A DNA stretch of 64,000 nucleotides from an uncultured Muribaculaceae bacterium (GTDB taxonomy: Bacteria; Bacteroidota; Bacteroidia; Bacteroidales; Muribaculaceae), in the NCBI GenBank assembly GCA_910578365.1, contig CAJTRC010000002.1, positions 6,696 to 70,695 on the forward strand. Direction: 5' to 3'. The notes beneath the pieces are model-generated. The model was not told where the DNA came from. It worked only from the letters and a program-made list of their open reading frames with translations, and ran no database searches. Below, piece after piece: positions 42,640 to 51,149 of this stretch (the stretch's first letter is position 1; the number at the start of each line of letters is the position of its first letter). Both the position numbers and the translations under genes were made by a program.

Positions 42640-44013
42640 ATGCAATACAACAACATATACTTTGTAGGAGCAGGCGGCATAGGCATGGCCGCCCTCGAAC
42701 GTTATTACCTCTCGCGCGGCCTTAATGTGGCCGGCTACGACCGCATTCCCTCGGCTCTAACCGCCAAACTCGCCGAAGAGGGCGTACAAATATCATACGA
42801 CGACTCCATGGACGCTGTGCCCGAGGCCTTCCGCAATCCGGCCGACACACTGGTGATATACACCCCGGCAGTACCGGCTTCAAACACGCCCCTGACATTC
42901 TTCCACAGCGGCGGTTTCAACATCATCAAGCGGGCAGCCGCCCTTGGCATGATTACTCGCGGCTCCAAAGCCATCTGCTTTGCCGGCACCCACGGCAAGA
43001 CCACAACATCGAGCATGTGCGCCCACATACTCCACTGCGGCCATGCAGGCTGCAACGCCTTCTTAGGAGGTATTCTGCGCAACTATGGCAGCAACCTGCT
43101 GCTGTCGGCTACATCGCCCTATTCAGTGGTGGAGGCCGACGAGTACGACCGCTCTTTTCATCAACTCACGCCATACATTGCCGTAATCACGGCCACCGAC
43201 CCCGACCACCTCGACATCTATGGCACAGAGGAGGCCTATCTGGAGAGCTTCGCCCACTTTACCACGCTGATTCGCCCCGACGGCAAACTGCTGCTGCACA
43301 CAGGGCTGAAACTCGTACCCGAGGCTGCTGCTTCAGTTGAAGTCCGCACATACTCGCGCAACGAAGGCGACTACCACGCCGAGAACGTGCGCAGCGGCGA
43401 CGGCTCCATACACTTCGACTTTGTATATCCCGGCGGACGCATCGACAACATCGAACTCGGCGTACCTGTCGACATCAACATCGAGAACGCCGTGGCGGCA
43501 CTGGCAGCCTGTCATCTGGCCGGCGAACTCGAACCGGAGAGCGCCGCAGCCGCCATAGCATCGTACCAGGGTGCCGAGCGACGCTTCCAGTTCCACCTCA
43601 AAGAGCAAGCCCCCAACGGCCACGTGATAATCGACGACTATGCACACCACCCCGCCGAACTGGCCCGCAGCATACAGTCGGTGCGCGCCCTGTATCCGCA
43701 GCGCAAGCTCACCGTAGCCTTCCAGCCCCACCTCTACAGCCGCACCCGCGATTTTGCCGACGAATTTGCCCAAGCCCTCTCGCAAGCCGACGAAGTGATC
43801 CTTACCGACCTCTATCCCGCCCGCGAAGAACCAATACCAGGCGTCAGCTCGGAAATAATCTTCAACAAAATAAAAAACAGTGAAAAATTGCTGATTTCCA
43901 AAGAAGACTTTGTAAATACATTAAAAAATCGTAACTTTGAAATTCTATTGGCAGCCGGAGCCGGCGACCTAAGCCTCTACCTGCCAAAGTTAGTGGAAAG
44001 TTTGAAATGCTGA
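42640..44013 (+). CDS. murC: UDP-MurNAc L-alanine ligase
   Basis: MurC adds the first residue of the stem peptide. The 457-residue protein begins with the Rossmann motif YFVGAGGIGMAAL, followed by the ATP-binding FAGTHGKTTTSSM, the central ATDPDHLDIYG, and the C-terminal DDYAHHPAEL and FQPHLYSRT motifs. The frame is open to a TTG at 42601, but the ATG at 42640 gives the conserved start. It overlaps ftsQ by seven bases. Confidence 0.95.
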   Translation: MQYNNIYFVGAGGIGMAALERYYLSRGLNVAGYDRIPSALTAKLAEEGVQISYDDSMDAVPEAFRNPADTLVIYTPAVPASNTPLTFFHSGGFNIIKRAAALGMITRGSKAICFAGTHGKTTTSSMCAHILHCGHAGCNAFLGGILRNYGSNLLLSATSPYSVVEADEYDRSFHQLTPYIAVITATDPDHLDIYGTEEAYLESFAHFTTLIRPDGKLLLHTGLKLVPEAAASVEVRTYSRNEGDYHAENVRSGDGSIHFDFVYPGGRIDNIELGVPVDINIENAVAALAACHLAGELEPESAAAAIASYQGAERRFQFHLKEQAPNGHVIIDDYAHHPAELARSIQSVRALYPQRKLTVAFQPHLYSRTRDFADEFAQALSQADEVILTDLYPAREEPIPGVSSEIIFNKIKNSEKLLISKEDFVNTLKNRNFEILLAAGAGDLSLYLPKLVESLKC

Positions 44014-44858
44014 CGAAAACCTCCGTAATACGATGCGTGCTGGCACTGCTGATGATGGTGTATCTGGCAGTGATGCTGCCCCTGGCCAAGGGCAACGCTG
44101 CCTCACGCCCGTACTCAGAGGTACAATTCGCCATAGCCGACTCGCTGGGCACAGGCTTTGTAAACGCCGACGACATCCGCCGCGAATGCCGACGGCACTT
44201 CGGCGGCCTCGACAGCATCAGCTCGCACCACATACGCCTCCTCGAAATAGAGCGTGTGCTGGGCAATCTGCCGCAAATCGAAAAAGTAAACGCCGCGGTA
44301 CTATGCAACGGCACACTGCGCCTCGACATAGTGCCCATGATGCCCGTGGCGAGGGTGTTCGAACACAACCGCTCATACTACATCAACCGAAGCGGCAAAC
44401 GTATCGACGCTAATATCGAATACCACATCGACGTGCCGGTGGTGAGCGGACACTTCGACTCGATACACAATCCGGCCGGACTGCTGCCGGTGCTCGACTA
44501 CATAAAATCGCACCCCGACATCAATAATCTGGTATCGGCAGTGAACTCCGACCGCAATCACGACATTATACTTGTGCCGGTAATACGCGGCCATGTGGTG
44601 AACTTCGGCGATACATCGCTGATTGCCGACAAGTTCGCCCGCATCAAAAGCTTCTACAACAATGTGATGCCTGTAAAGGGCTGGGACTATTACGAAAGCC
44701 TGTCGGTGAAATGGCGAGGCCAGATAGTGGCTACACGCTACGACAAGCCTCAGGCGTCGGAGCTGTATCTCGCCACCAACGAAGACTACAACGAAGTTAC
44801 CGACTCGATGCTGACCACGCCGCCCGTTTACCCACAAGAACTCATCAACCGGCCATAA
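44007..44858 (+). CDS. ftsQ: Division protein FtsQ/DivIB
   Basis: The 283-residue protein has a short cytoplasmic start, one helix (about 9-27), a POTRA-like domain (about 40-115, with NADDIRRECRRHFGGLDSIS), and a second beta-rich domain (about 120-265) ending in YESLSVKWRGQIVATRY. FtsQ scaffolds FtsL and FtsB at the septum. Assignment relies on layout and on its place between murC and ftsA. The start overlaps the murC stop. Confidence 0.9.
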   Translation: MLTKTSVIRCVLALLMMVYLAVMLPLAKGNAASRPYSEVQFAIADSLGTGFVNADDIRRECRRHFGGLDSISSHHIRLLEIERVLGNLPQIEKVNAAVLCNGTLRLDIVPMMPVARVFEHNRSYYINRSGKRIDANIEYHIDVPVVSGHFDSIHNPAGLLPVLDYIKSHPDINNLVSAVNSDRNHDIILVPVIRGHVVNFGDTSLIADKFARIKSFYNNVMPVKGWDYYESLSVKWRGQIVATRYDKPQASELYLATNEDYNEVTDSMLTTPPVYPQELINRP

Positions 44859-44914
44859 GCCTTCCTTATACGCAAAAGCATACATAAAAGAGCTAATCGA
44901 TTTAATCCAAGCGC

Positions 44915-46492
44915 ATGGAACCCAGATATATAGTAGCAATTGAAATAGGCAGCAGCAAGATTCACGGCGCAGTGGCGCAGGTGGATTCCGACAGCGGCGC
45001 CATACAAGTGATAGCCTCGGAGGTGCAGCATGCTGCAAACAGCGTGCGCCACGGGCGAGTGAGCAATGTCCAGGAAGTATCCGACCTGGTCAACGGCATT
45101 GTACGCAAACTCGAGAACAACCAGGCCGTGATGCCACGTAAAATCAGCGAAATCTACATCAGTCTGGGCGGCCGGTCGCTCACTACCGTGCCGACTAAGG
45201 CAAGCATCGACTTCGCCAACGAAACCGAAATCACCGCCGACGCCATAAAGCGCCTGAAAAAGGAGGCTGAATTCGGCCTTACCACTACCAAAAGCATTCT
45301 CGACCTGCTCCCAAGGCGATATTACGTCGACAACAAGGAGGTAACAAACATGGCCGGAACTTTCGGCACCCGTGCAAGCATCGACTTCACTGCCATAATT
45401 TGCGCCCAGGAAAACCGCGCCAACCTCGAACGCATAAAACTCGACTCTCCGCTGCTGCGCCGCCGCAACTATCTGATACGCCCTCTGGCTATAGCCGACA
45501 TGGTTCTCGACTCAAACGAGCGCCAGCTGGGTTGCGCTCTGGTGGACTTCGGTGCCGAAACCACCACACTGAGCATATACAAAGAGGGTGCTCTGCAGTT
45601 CGCCGTGACTCTGCCGCTGGGTTCGCGCAATGTGACCCGCGACCTTATGGGCGGACTGAAACTTACCGAAGACCGCGCCGAACAGCTCAAAATCGAACAC
45701 GGCAACGCCATTAACGAACGCCCAGGCGGCGCTCCCCTGTCGGCCGACCAAGTCGACATCAACCAGTTTGTCCACGCCCGCACCGGCGAAATCATAGCCA
45801 ATGTGATACACCAGGCCGAAGCCGCCGGATACAAGGTCGGCGACCTCCCCGCAGGTATCGTCGCGGTAGGCGGAGGAGCCCGGATGCGCAACTTCCTCTC
45901 GGCCCTCTCCACCCAGTCGAAAATGCGAGTGCGCCACGGTGTGGCCGACCCGCAGATACACCTCTGCCAAGGTTTAGACCCCGATGTCGACGTCGACATT
46001 ATAGCCCTGCTCAAGGCCGCGGCAGCCATGCCCGGCAACTCTTGCCTGTTCCTCGACCGGACTTTGGTGGAAAAAACCGAACCGGAGTCCGGACACCGTC
46101 CCGACGATGAGGCAGCAGCCGACAACTACCGCAGGCCCGTAAATGAATCGGACAGCGACCTGCTCGACGATGATCCCGACGACGAATTCGAAGCTCGGCC
46201 TCCTAAAAAGCAGGGCTGGTTCAGCCGCATGCTAAACCGGCGCAAGGCCGACGAACGACGCGAACAGCTCCTGGAAGATGCCCGGCGCGACGAGGAGGAA
46301 CGACGCGAACGCCAACGCCAACGCCGCGAAGACCAGGAAACCATCGACCCTATGGCCGATGAAGACGACTCCGACGACATGGCCGAAATTGATTATGCCG
46401 AAACCAAAAGCCTTATCGGCAAATTCAAAAACAAGGTTACAAGCTACCTTGAACGCGGCACCGAGGCCGACCTCGACGACCGTAACAATTAA
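44915..46492 (+). CDS. ftsA: Division protein FtsA with extended C-terminus
   Basis: FtsA is the actin-like protein that anchors FtsZ to the membrane. Residues about 1-390 contain the ATPase/SHS2 fold: VAIEIGSSKIHGAVAQ (phosphate 1), LVDFGAETTTLSIY (phosphate 2) and GIVAVGGGARMRNF (adenosine motif). The last 130 residues are a highly charged low-complexity tail with two short amphipathic-looking stretches, QGWFSRMLNRRK near residue 434 and SLIGKFKNKVTSYLER near 498. Classic FtsA has only one such membrane anchor, at the extreme end. The gene lies 35 bases before ftsZ. Confidence 0.95.
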   Translation: MEPRYIVAIEIGSSKIHGAVAQVDSDSGAIQVIASEVQHAANSVRHGRVSNVQEVSDLVNGIVRKLENNQAVMPRKISEIYISLGGRSLTTVPTKASIDFANETEITADAIKRLKKEAEFGLTTTKSILDLLPRRYYVDNKEVTNMAGTFGTRASIDFTAIICAQENRANLERIKLDSPLLRRRNYLIRPLAIADMVLDSNERQLGCALVDFGAETTTLSIYKEGALQFAVTLPLGSRNVTRDLMGGLKLTEDRAEQLKIEHGNAINERPGGAPLSADQVDINQFVHARTGEIIANVIHQAEAAGYKVGDLPAGIVAVGGGARMRNFLSALSTQSKMRVRHGVADPQIHLCQGLDPDVDVDIIALLKAAAAMPGNSCLFLDRTLVEKTEPESGHRPDDEAAADNYRRPVNESDSDLLDDDPDDEFEARPPKKQGWFSRMLNRRKADERREQLLEDARRDEEERRERQRQRREDQETIDPMADEDDSDDMAEIDYAETKSLIGKFKNKVTSYLERGTEADLDDRNN

Positions 46493-46527
46493 TCCACACC
46501 ACTCCCCTGACGAAAATACAAGCAACT

Positions 46528-47919
46528 ATGTCAAGTGAAAATATGTCGCCCGACGACCTCCAGTATATCGACAAATACAACCAGCCCGACTACGATCCCG
46601 ACCGTATAATGGTGATTGGCGTGGGCGGTGGCGGCAGCAATGCCGTCAACCACATGTTCAAGCAGAATATCCAGTGCGTGTCGTTCGTCGTAATAAACAC
46701 CGACCAGCAGGCTCTGCGCCGCTCGCCTGTGCCAACCAAAGTTCTCATTGGCCCCACTGTAACCAAAGGCCGCGGTGCCGGAAACATTCCCGAGAAAGCC
46801 TTCCAGGCCGCCGAAGAAAGCGCCGCCGACATCGACCGCCTCTTTACCGACGAAACCGACATGGTGTTCATCACCGCCTCGATGGGCGGCGGCACAGGCA
46901 CCGGAGCCGCTCCGGTGGTGGCACGCATAGCACGCGAGCGCGGTCTGCTTACTGTGGGCATTGTAACCATACCCTTCCTGTTCGAGGGCATGAAGAAAAT
47001 CAACAAGGCACTGGCTGGCGCCGAAGAGATGCGCAAATATGTCGACACCCTGCTGATTATCAACAACGAACGCCTGTCGGAAATATACCCCAGCCTGCGT
47101 TTTGAGGAAGCCTTTGCCAAGGCCGACGACACCCTCTCAACCGCCGCACGCTCTATTGCCGAAATCATTACCAACGACGGCTACATAAACCTCGACTTCA
47201 ACGACGTCGACACCACTCTGCGCAACGGAGGCACCGCCCTGATTTCGGTGGGCTACGGCGAGGGCGAAAACCGTGTGACAAACGCAATCAACGACGCCCT
47301 GCACTCGCCGTTGCTGAAAAACGCAAACGTTTTCTCGTCGCAGCGACTGCTGTTCAACCTCTGCTACTCGCGCGAGGCCGAGCAGGCATTCAAGGCCGAA
47401 GAAGCTCGCGAACTGTCGGCATTCATCACCAAAATCGACTCTCAGGTCGAAGTGGACGTCATATGGGGTATCACCTACGACGAAACTCTGGGCAACCGCG
47501 TGAAATTCACAATTCTCGCCGCCGGATTCGACGCTGACAGCGACAACGATGCCTCCGAAGCCAAACTCGACGTCCGGCCTGCCGCACGCCCTGCCGACGC
47601 CGATGTCAGCCGCAAACCCATAGATAAAGAAAAGATTGCCGACTACTACGGCACCGAAAAAATCGACGACCTCCAGCGGCTCAAGGAGCAACAGCGCTAC
47701 ATAATCCTGAGCCCCGACCAGATTGACAACGACGATATAATCGAAACCCTCGAGCGCACCCCCGCCTACAACCGCGACAAGAAGATGGCCGCACGCAGCG
47801 TGAAAGCTCCCGGGCAGGCAGTACCCAATCCGACGCCGCACCACGAGGAAAGCGCCCGCGGACAGCAGCCTACGGCCAAACCGGGCAACAACGTTGTATT
47901 CTTCTCCGACGACGAATAA
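46528..47919 (+). CDS. ftsZ: Cell division GTPase FtsZ
   Basis: FtsZ polymerises into the division ring. The 463-residue product has VGGGGSNAVNHM at the nucleotide site, the tubulin signature MGGGTGTGAAPVV (about residues 113-125), and the T7 loop region LDFNDVDTTL. After the core (about 340 residues) comes a variable linker with a conserved-looking helix EKIDDLQRLKEQQRY and the C-terminal peptide NNVVFFSDDE in place of the proteobacterial FtsA-binding tail. It closes the dcw cluster; a strong hairpin follows. Confidence 0.97.
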   Translation: MSSENMSPDDLQYIDKYNQPDYDPDRIMVIGVGGGGSNAVNHMFKQNIQCVSFVVINTDQQALRRSPVPTKVLIGPTVTKGRGAGNIPEKAFQAAEESAADIDRLFTDETDMVFITASMGGGTGTGAAPVVARIARERGLLTVGIVTIPFLFEGMKKINKALAGAEEMRKYVDTLLIINNERLSEIYPSLRFEEAFAKADDTLSTAARSIAEIITNDGYINLDFNDVDTTLRNGGTALISVGYGEGENRVTNAINDALHSPLLKNANVFSSQRLLFNLCYSREAEQAFKAEEARELSAFITKIDSQVEVDVIWGITYDETLGNRVKFTILAAGFDADSDNDASEAKLDVRPAARPADADVSRKPIDKEKIADYYGTEKIDDLQRLKEQQRYIILSPDQIDNDDIIETLERTPAYNRDKKMAARSVKAPGQAVPNPTPHHEESARGQQPTAKPGNNVVFFSDDE

Positions 47920-47928
47920 CCCCCTCCC

Positions 47929-47958
47929 CGGAGTGGAGGCATGAATGCCTCCACTCCG
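47929..47958 (+). terminator. Strong hairpin after ftsZ
   Basis: CGGAGTGGAGGCAT pairs perfectly with ATGCCTCCACTCCG across a very short loop, about 13 usable base pairs. It starts 10 bases after the ftsZ stop. There is no T-run, so it could be a rho-dependent pause site, an mRNA-stabilising end, or a repeat rather than an intrinsic terminator. Confidence 0.5.
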
Positions 47959-48003
47959 AGCCGACGGCACGTACGCCCCAAAATACACTCAACTCCTCAG
48001 AAT

Positions 48004-48678
48004 ATGAAAAAACTCGTAATCTCCACCGGCGCAGGCATGAGCGCCGAAAGCGGCATCAGCACCTTCCGCGACGCAGGCGGACTGTGGGAACAGTACCCCG
48101 TAATGCAGGTGGCCTCGGCCGAAGGTTTCGCCGCTGACCCCGAGCTGGTACACCATTTTTACAATGAACGCCGCAAACAACTCATCGGCTGCGTGCCCAA
48201 CGAAGGCCACCGCATAATAGCCGAACTCGAAAAACGCTTCGACGTATACGTCATAACCCAGAACGTCGACGATCTGCACGAGCGCGCCGGCTCATCGAAA
48301 GTACTCCACCTGCACGGCGAACTGATGAAAGCCCGCGCCATGGACGACGAGAGCCTCACCTTCCGGCTCACACCCGAGTCGTATGTAACCTCTGTCGAAA
48401 GCCTGTTCGACGGTCACCGTGTGCGCCCGCACATAGTATTCTTCGGCGAGGCCGTGCCCAACTTCGAGCCCGCCACCGAGCTTGCCGCCCAAGCCGACAT
48501 CTTCGTAATCATCGGCACCTCATTGGCCGTATATCCGGCAGCCTCACTGCTGCACTACGTACGACGCGGGGTGCCCGTGTACTACATCGACCCCAATCCC
48601 GCCGAAGTTCCGGCAGGCGTAACCGTACTGCGCTGCGGCGCCTCCGAAGGACTCCGCCGCCTCGCCGACATGATATAA
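48004..48678 (+). CDS. Sir2-family NAD-dependent protein deacylase lacking the zinc cysteines
   Basis: The 224-residue protein has the sirtuin NAD-binding motifs GAGMSAESGISTFRD (residues 9-23), TQNVDDLHERAG, and the catalytic His in HLHGEL, followed by IIGTSLAVYPA and YYIDPNP. The four cysteines that form the zinc ribbon in typical CobB-type sirtuins are not present: the expected region (after HGEL, to RPHIVFFGEAVP) has no CxxC pairs. The same layout is, to my knowledge, common in Bacteroidetes. It likely removes acyl groups from lysines. An in-frame ATG at 47941 lies inside the post-ftsZ hairpin and is rejected in favour of 48004. Confidence 0.9.
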   Translation: MKKLVISTGAGMSAESGISTFRDAGGLWEQYPVMQVASAEGFAADPELVHHFYNERRKQLIGCVPNEGHRIIAELEKRFDVYVITQNVDDLHERAGSSKVLHLHGELMKARAMDDESLTFRLTPESYVTSVESLFDGHRVRPHIVFFGEAVPNFEPATELAAQADIFVIIGTSLAVYPAASLLHYVRRGVPVYYIDPNPAEVPAGVTVLRCGASEGLRRLADMI

Positions 48679-48692
48679 CCTATTGTACCCTA

Positions 48693-48815
48693 CCGGGCGT
48701 TTGTACCCCGCCGTCGGAACGACGGCGGGCACCCCATCCTTGCCTCAACAGCACATGCCTTCAGAACCAAATGGCCCCCTCCTTGCCGGGACGACACGGG
48801 ATACAAACGCCGGCT
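48693..48815. repeat. Nested inverted repeats at the left edge of the accessory region
   Basis: A perfect 10-base-pair hairpin (CCCGCCGTCG-GAA-CGACGGCGGG, 48707-48729) lies within a wider imperfect inverted repeat: GGCGTTTGTA near 48696-48705 and its complement TACAAACGCC at 48802-48811, with matching flanks. No protein coding is seen. It marks the transition from the GC-rich core to the AT-rich accessory genes. Confidence 0.6.
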
Positions 48816-48819
48816 AAAA

Positions 48820-48843
48820 ACTATAGCTCTATAGTACTATAGT
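48820..48843. promoter_or_regulatory. ACTATAG operator-like palindromes over the TPR gene promoter
   Basis: ACTATAG-CT-CTATAGT (48820-48835) is immediately followed by a second palindrome ACTATAGT (48836-48843), giving four half-sites. They cover the place where the -33 element should be, about 20 bases before the -7 box at 48857. Confidence 0.5.
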
Positions 48844-48856
48844 CTAAAAAAATACT

Positions 48857-48864
48857 TATCTTTG
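48857..48864 (+). promoter_or_regulatory. -7 box of the TPR regulator gene
   Basis: A perfect TATCTTTG ends four bases before the GTG start at 48869. If used, the transcript starts at or inside the start codon. No TTG -33 box is seen at the right distance. Confidence 0.5.
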
Positions 48865-48868
48865 CCGT

Positions 48869-50608
48869 GTGAAATCTACTGTTGGCATATTGATATTGCT
48901 GCTTTCGCTGTTGGCATCGTGCGGCAACGGCGACACGTGGCAGCGTATGGACACCGCCGATTCGCTCATAGAGCAATACCCCGATTCGGCCTTAACCATA
49001 CTGCAAAGCATTGATTCAACCAAGATTACGGGCGCAAAACTGCGCGCACGCCACGCACTGCTCACAATCCAGGCCCGCGTAAAAACTTACCGGAACTCAA
49101 TTTCAGATACTGCCGCTCTGCCACTGCTCGACTACTACAGCGACCACGGCCCCGACTTCGACCGCATGCGTGCCGCGTTCTATAAAGCCGAAATTTATTC
49201 ACTCACAAACAATAATGGCGAACGAATAAAAAGCCTTCTCCATGCCGAAGACATTGCTTCTAAAATAAACGACAACTATTGGCTCGCCAAAATATATGAA
49301 CAGAAAGCCTTGATATATAATTCCACCGGGTATCTGCAGGAATCGATTGACTGTGCGAAAAAAGCGAGTGCACTTTACCGTACCAGGTCAATGCGTATGA
49401 ATGAGGCTTTTCTGTATGGCGATATCGCTAATATATATTATAATTCAGCAGATTTCCAAAAGTCTAATGAATTGCTCGACAGTATTCAAATTCTATTCAG
49501 TAATGAACTACGTCTGTCGGAGACTCTTAGGATATATCTGCTGGATTTAAAAATCTCTAATCTGGTAGGAGAACATAAATTTTTACAGGCAGATTCTTTA
49601 ATTAGAGTTTTCAAGACAATATGCCCTAATCCTGACTGGCATCAGCTCAGAAACTATATTTATATTCAGATATATAGTGATACAACGGGAGTTAAAGACA
49701 ATTTGGCCAAATTATCTCAACTTTCTAAAAATCCGTCTACTTTATCTTATTATTTTCGTACATGTTATGACTATTATTGTCTTAGAGCAGAATGGCTCAA
49801 TGCGAAAAATGCTGTCGATAGCGCACTATATTATCAGGATATTGCAATACGGGAGGCTTTGAAACAATCGATTATAAGCACACAACTCGACATTCAGACA
49901 GCTCGAACCAATAAACTTGAAAATAAAAACCAAAAATTACTCTATGCCTTAGGCTTATCGGCTGGACTAACCATTCTTTTAATAATTGCCTACAAAACTA
50001 CTATAATCAGAGTAAAGAACAGGAGAGATGCTATAGTAAACGATATATCTTCCCAACTCGCTGCACAGCAACTGCTTTTGGCTGATTACCGACAAAATGC
50101 TGAACAACAGATTGCAAAACTCAGCCATAGTCTGGCTGAATCCGAGAGCAAGAATGACAAAAATGACAAGATGGAAATATCGGTTACTGACAACTGTCTG
50201 AATCATTTAAGACTCCGCGATATATTTTCATCACAAAGCGGTACACTTTCCACAATATGTCTTAAATACGTCGAAAGCCTTAACTCTGAGGAAAAAACCG
50301 CCACTTATAATGAAATTATCAAGACTCTACAAGCCCTGAATTCCGCCGCATCGCTTACTCAGCAAGAAAAAAATATCAACGAAGCCTACAATAATATTCT
50401 TGTAAAATTCAAAAGTGACTTTCCAAAAATTTACCAGGATAATTACGGCTTATTAATACTACTGATAACAAGAACCAAACCACGCCTTATAGCCTTGATA
50501 TTGCAAAAACCGGAGCAGACAATCTACACCAAAAGAAAAAGAATTGTGGAAGAAATCAGAAAATCGTCCTCTCCCCATAAGGATGTATTCCTCTCTGCTT
50601 TGGGATAA
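48869..50608 (+). CDS. TPR lipoprotein with transmembrane helix and C-terminal HTH-like domain
   Basis: The 579-residue protein begins with a lipoprotein signal ending in the lipobox LLASC, then TPR-like helical repeats (about 30-345, including PDSALTILQSIDS and later Tyr/Ala-rich repeats), a transmembrane helix (about 360-378), a coiled coil (about 385-425), and a C-terminal domain with LITRTKPRLIALILQKPEQ and a TIYTKRKRIVEEI helix that resembles LuxR-like recognition helices. This layout is common for Bacteroidetes membrane-spanning regulators that read periplasmic signals. The GTG at 48869 is required for the signal peptide. The base composition becomes AT-rich inside this gene, suggesting acquisition. 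It probably controls the peptide and barrel genes downstream. Confidence 0.75.
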   Translation: MKSTVGILILLLSLLASCGNGDTWQRMDTADSLIEQYPDSALTILQSIDSTKITGAKLRARHALLTIQARVKTYRNSISDTAALPLLDYYSDHGPDFDRMRAAFYKAEIYSLTNNNGERIKSLLHAEDIASKINDNYWLAKIYEQKALIYNSTGYLQESIDCAKKASALYRTRSMRMNEAFLYGDIANIYYNSADFQKSNELLDSIQILFSNELRLSETLRIYLLDLKISNLVGEHKFLQADSLIRVFKTICPNPDWHQLRNYIYIQIYSDTTGVKDNLAKLSQLSKNPSTLSYYFRTCYDYYCLRAEWLNAKNAVDSALYYQDIAIREALKQSIISTQLDIQTARTNKLENKNQKLLYALGLSAGLTILLIIAYKTTIIRVKNRRDAIVNDISSQLAAQQLLLADYRQNAEQQIAKLSHSLAESESKNDKNDKMEISVTDNCLNHLRLRDIFSSQSGTLSTICLKYVESLNSEEKTATYNEIIKTLQALNSAASLTQQEKNINEAYNNILVKFKSDFPKIYQDNYGLLILLITRTKPRLIALILQKPEQTIYTKRKRIVEEIRKSSSPHKDVFLSALG

Positions 50609-50664
50609 AACAACTTTTACACTTTTTTAACACAATTTCTATTATTCAACCCACCTAAGATACA

Positions 50665-50689
50665 CCTAAAATACTGCGTTTTAGGTTTT
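50665..50689 (+). terminator. Terminator-like hairpin after the TPR gene
   Basis: CCTAAAA (50665-50671) pairs with TTTTAGG (50679-50685) around a seven-base loop and is followed by TTTT. It lies 57 bases after the TPR gene stop. Confidence 0.55.
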
Positions 50690-50703
50690 GAATAATTATT
50701 CAA
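50688..50703. promoter_or_regulatory. TTGAATAATTATTCAA palindrome, candidate operator
   Basis: A perfect 16-base palindrome. The half-site TTGAATAAT also occurs inverted at 50641-50649 and direct at 50741-50749, so four half-sites cluster within 110 bases just upstream of the peptide promoter (50768-50799). Confidence 0.5.
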
Positions 50704-50767
50704 AAAAATGACTGTTGATTTTCAGCATATTACAACACATTTGAATAATCTGATTTTTGCAGAAATC

Positions 50768-50799
50768 TTTGTAAATAATTTGGAGAATCAATAATTTTG
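50768..50799 (+). promoter_or_regulatory. Promoter of the small secreted peptide gene
   Basis: TTTG at 50768-50771 and TAATTTTG at 50792-50799 with a 20-base gap match the Bacteroides consensus at every fixed position. The ATG of the small ORF lies 21 bases downstream. Confidence 0.8.
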
Positions 50800-50819
50800 C
50801 CAAAAAGCAAAGTTGTATT

Positions 50820-51083
50820 ATGAAATTGAAAAGACTGTTATTTGTATCAAGTTGCCTTATACTTGCAACGGCAGGCATTATGACAGAAACTACCGGAACT
50901 ACCACAGGTACCATAGGAGGCGGAACTACTACGCCGCTAAAACCCAAAGAACCCCCAAAAACGGGCAGACCCAAAGCTCCGTCGGCTCAGGTGGTGGAGG
51001 CTGCGGCTACTATCGGCTTAGGAATTACAAGGAAAATGCAAAATTTGCAATATGCTCTCCATACAAAGATTATTATAAACTGA
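50820..51083 (+). CDS. Small secreted peptide, candidate exported substrate
   Basis: The 87-residue product starts with a Sec-like signal (MKLKRLLFVSSCLILATAGI) and continues with a Thr/Gly-rich stretch containing GGG, a Pro/Lys-rich segment (PLKPKEPPKTGRPKAPSAQ), and an uncertain tail. It resembles, in size and style only, the small secreted proteins often encoded next to Bacteroidetes TPR regulators. It stands behind a textbook promoter and before the barrel genes. In another frame an ORF from 50813 runs to 51124, and its end (NAKFAICSPYKDYYKL) also looks protein-like, so a frameshift within about 50960-51010 may have altered the C-terminus. The function is not established. Confidence 0.6.
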   Translation: MKLKRLLFVSSCLILATAGIMTETTGTTTGTIGGGTTTPLKPKEPPKTGRPKAPSAQVVEAAATIGLGITRKMQNLQYALHTKIIIN

Positions 51084-51149
51084 GGCGCGCGCTCTTGGCA
51101 GGAATCAAGCCGGAGTTTGCATAATAAGCCAAAAAAAGCGACAATTTGC

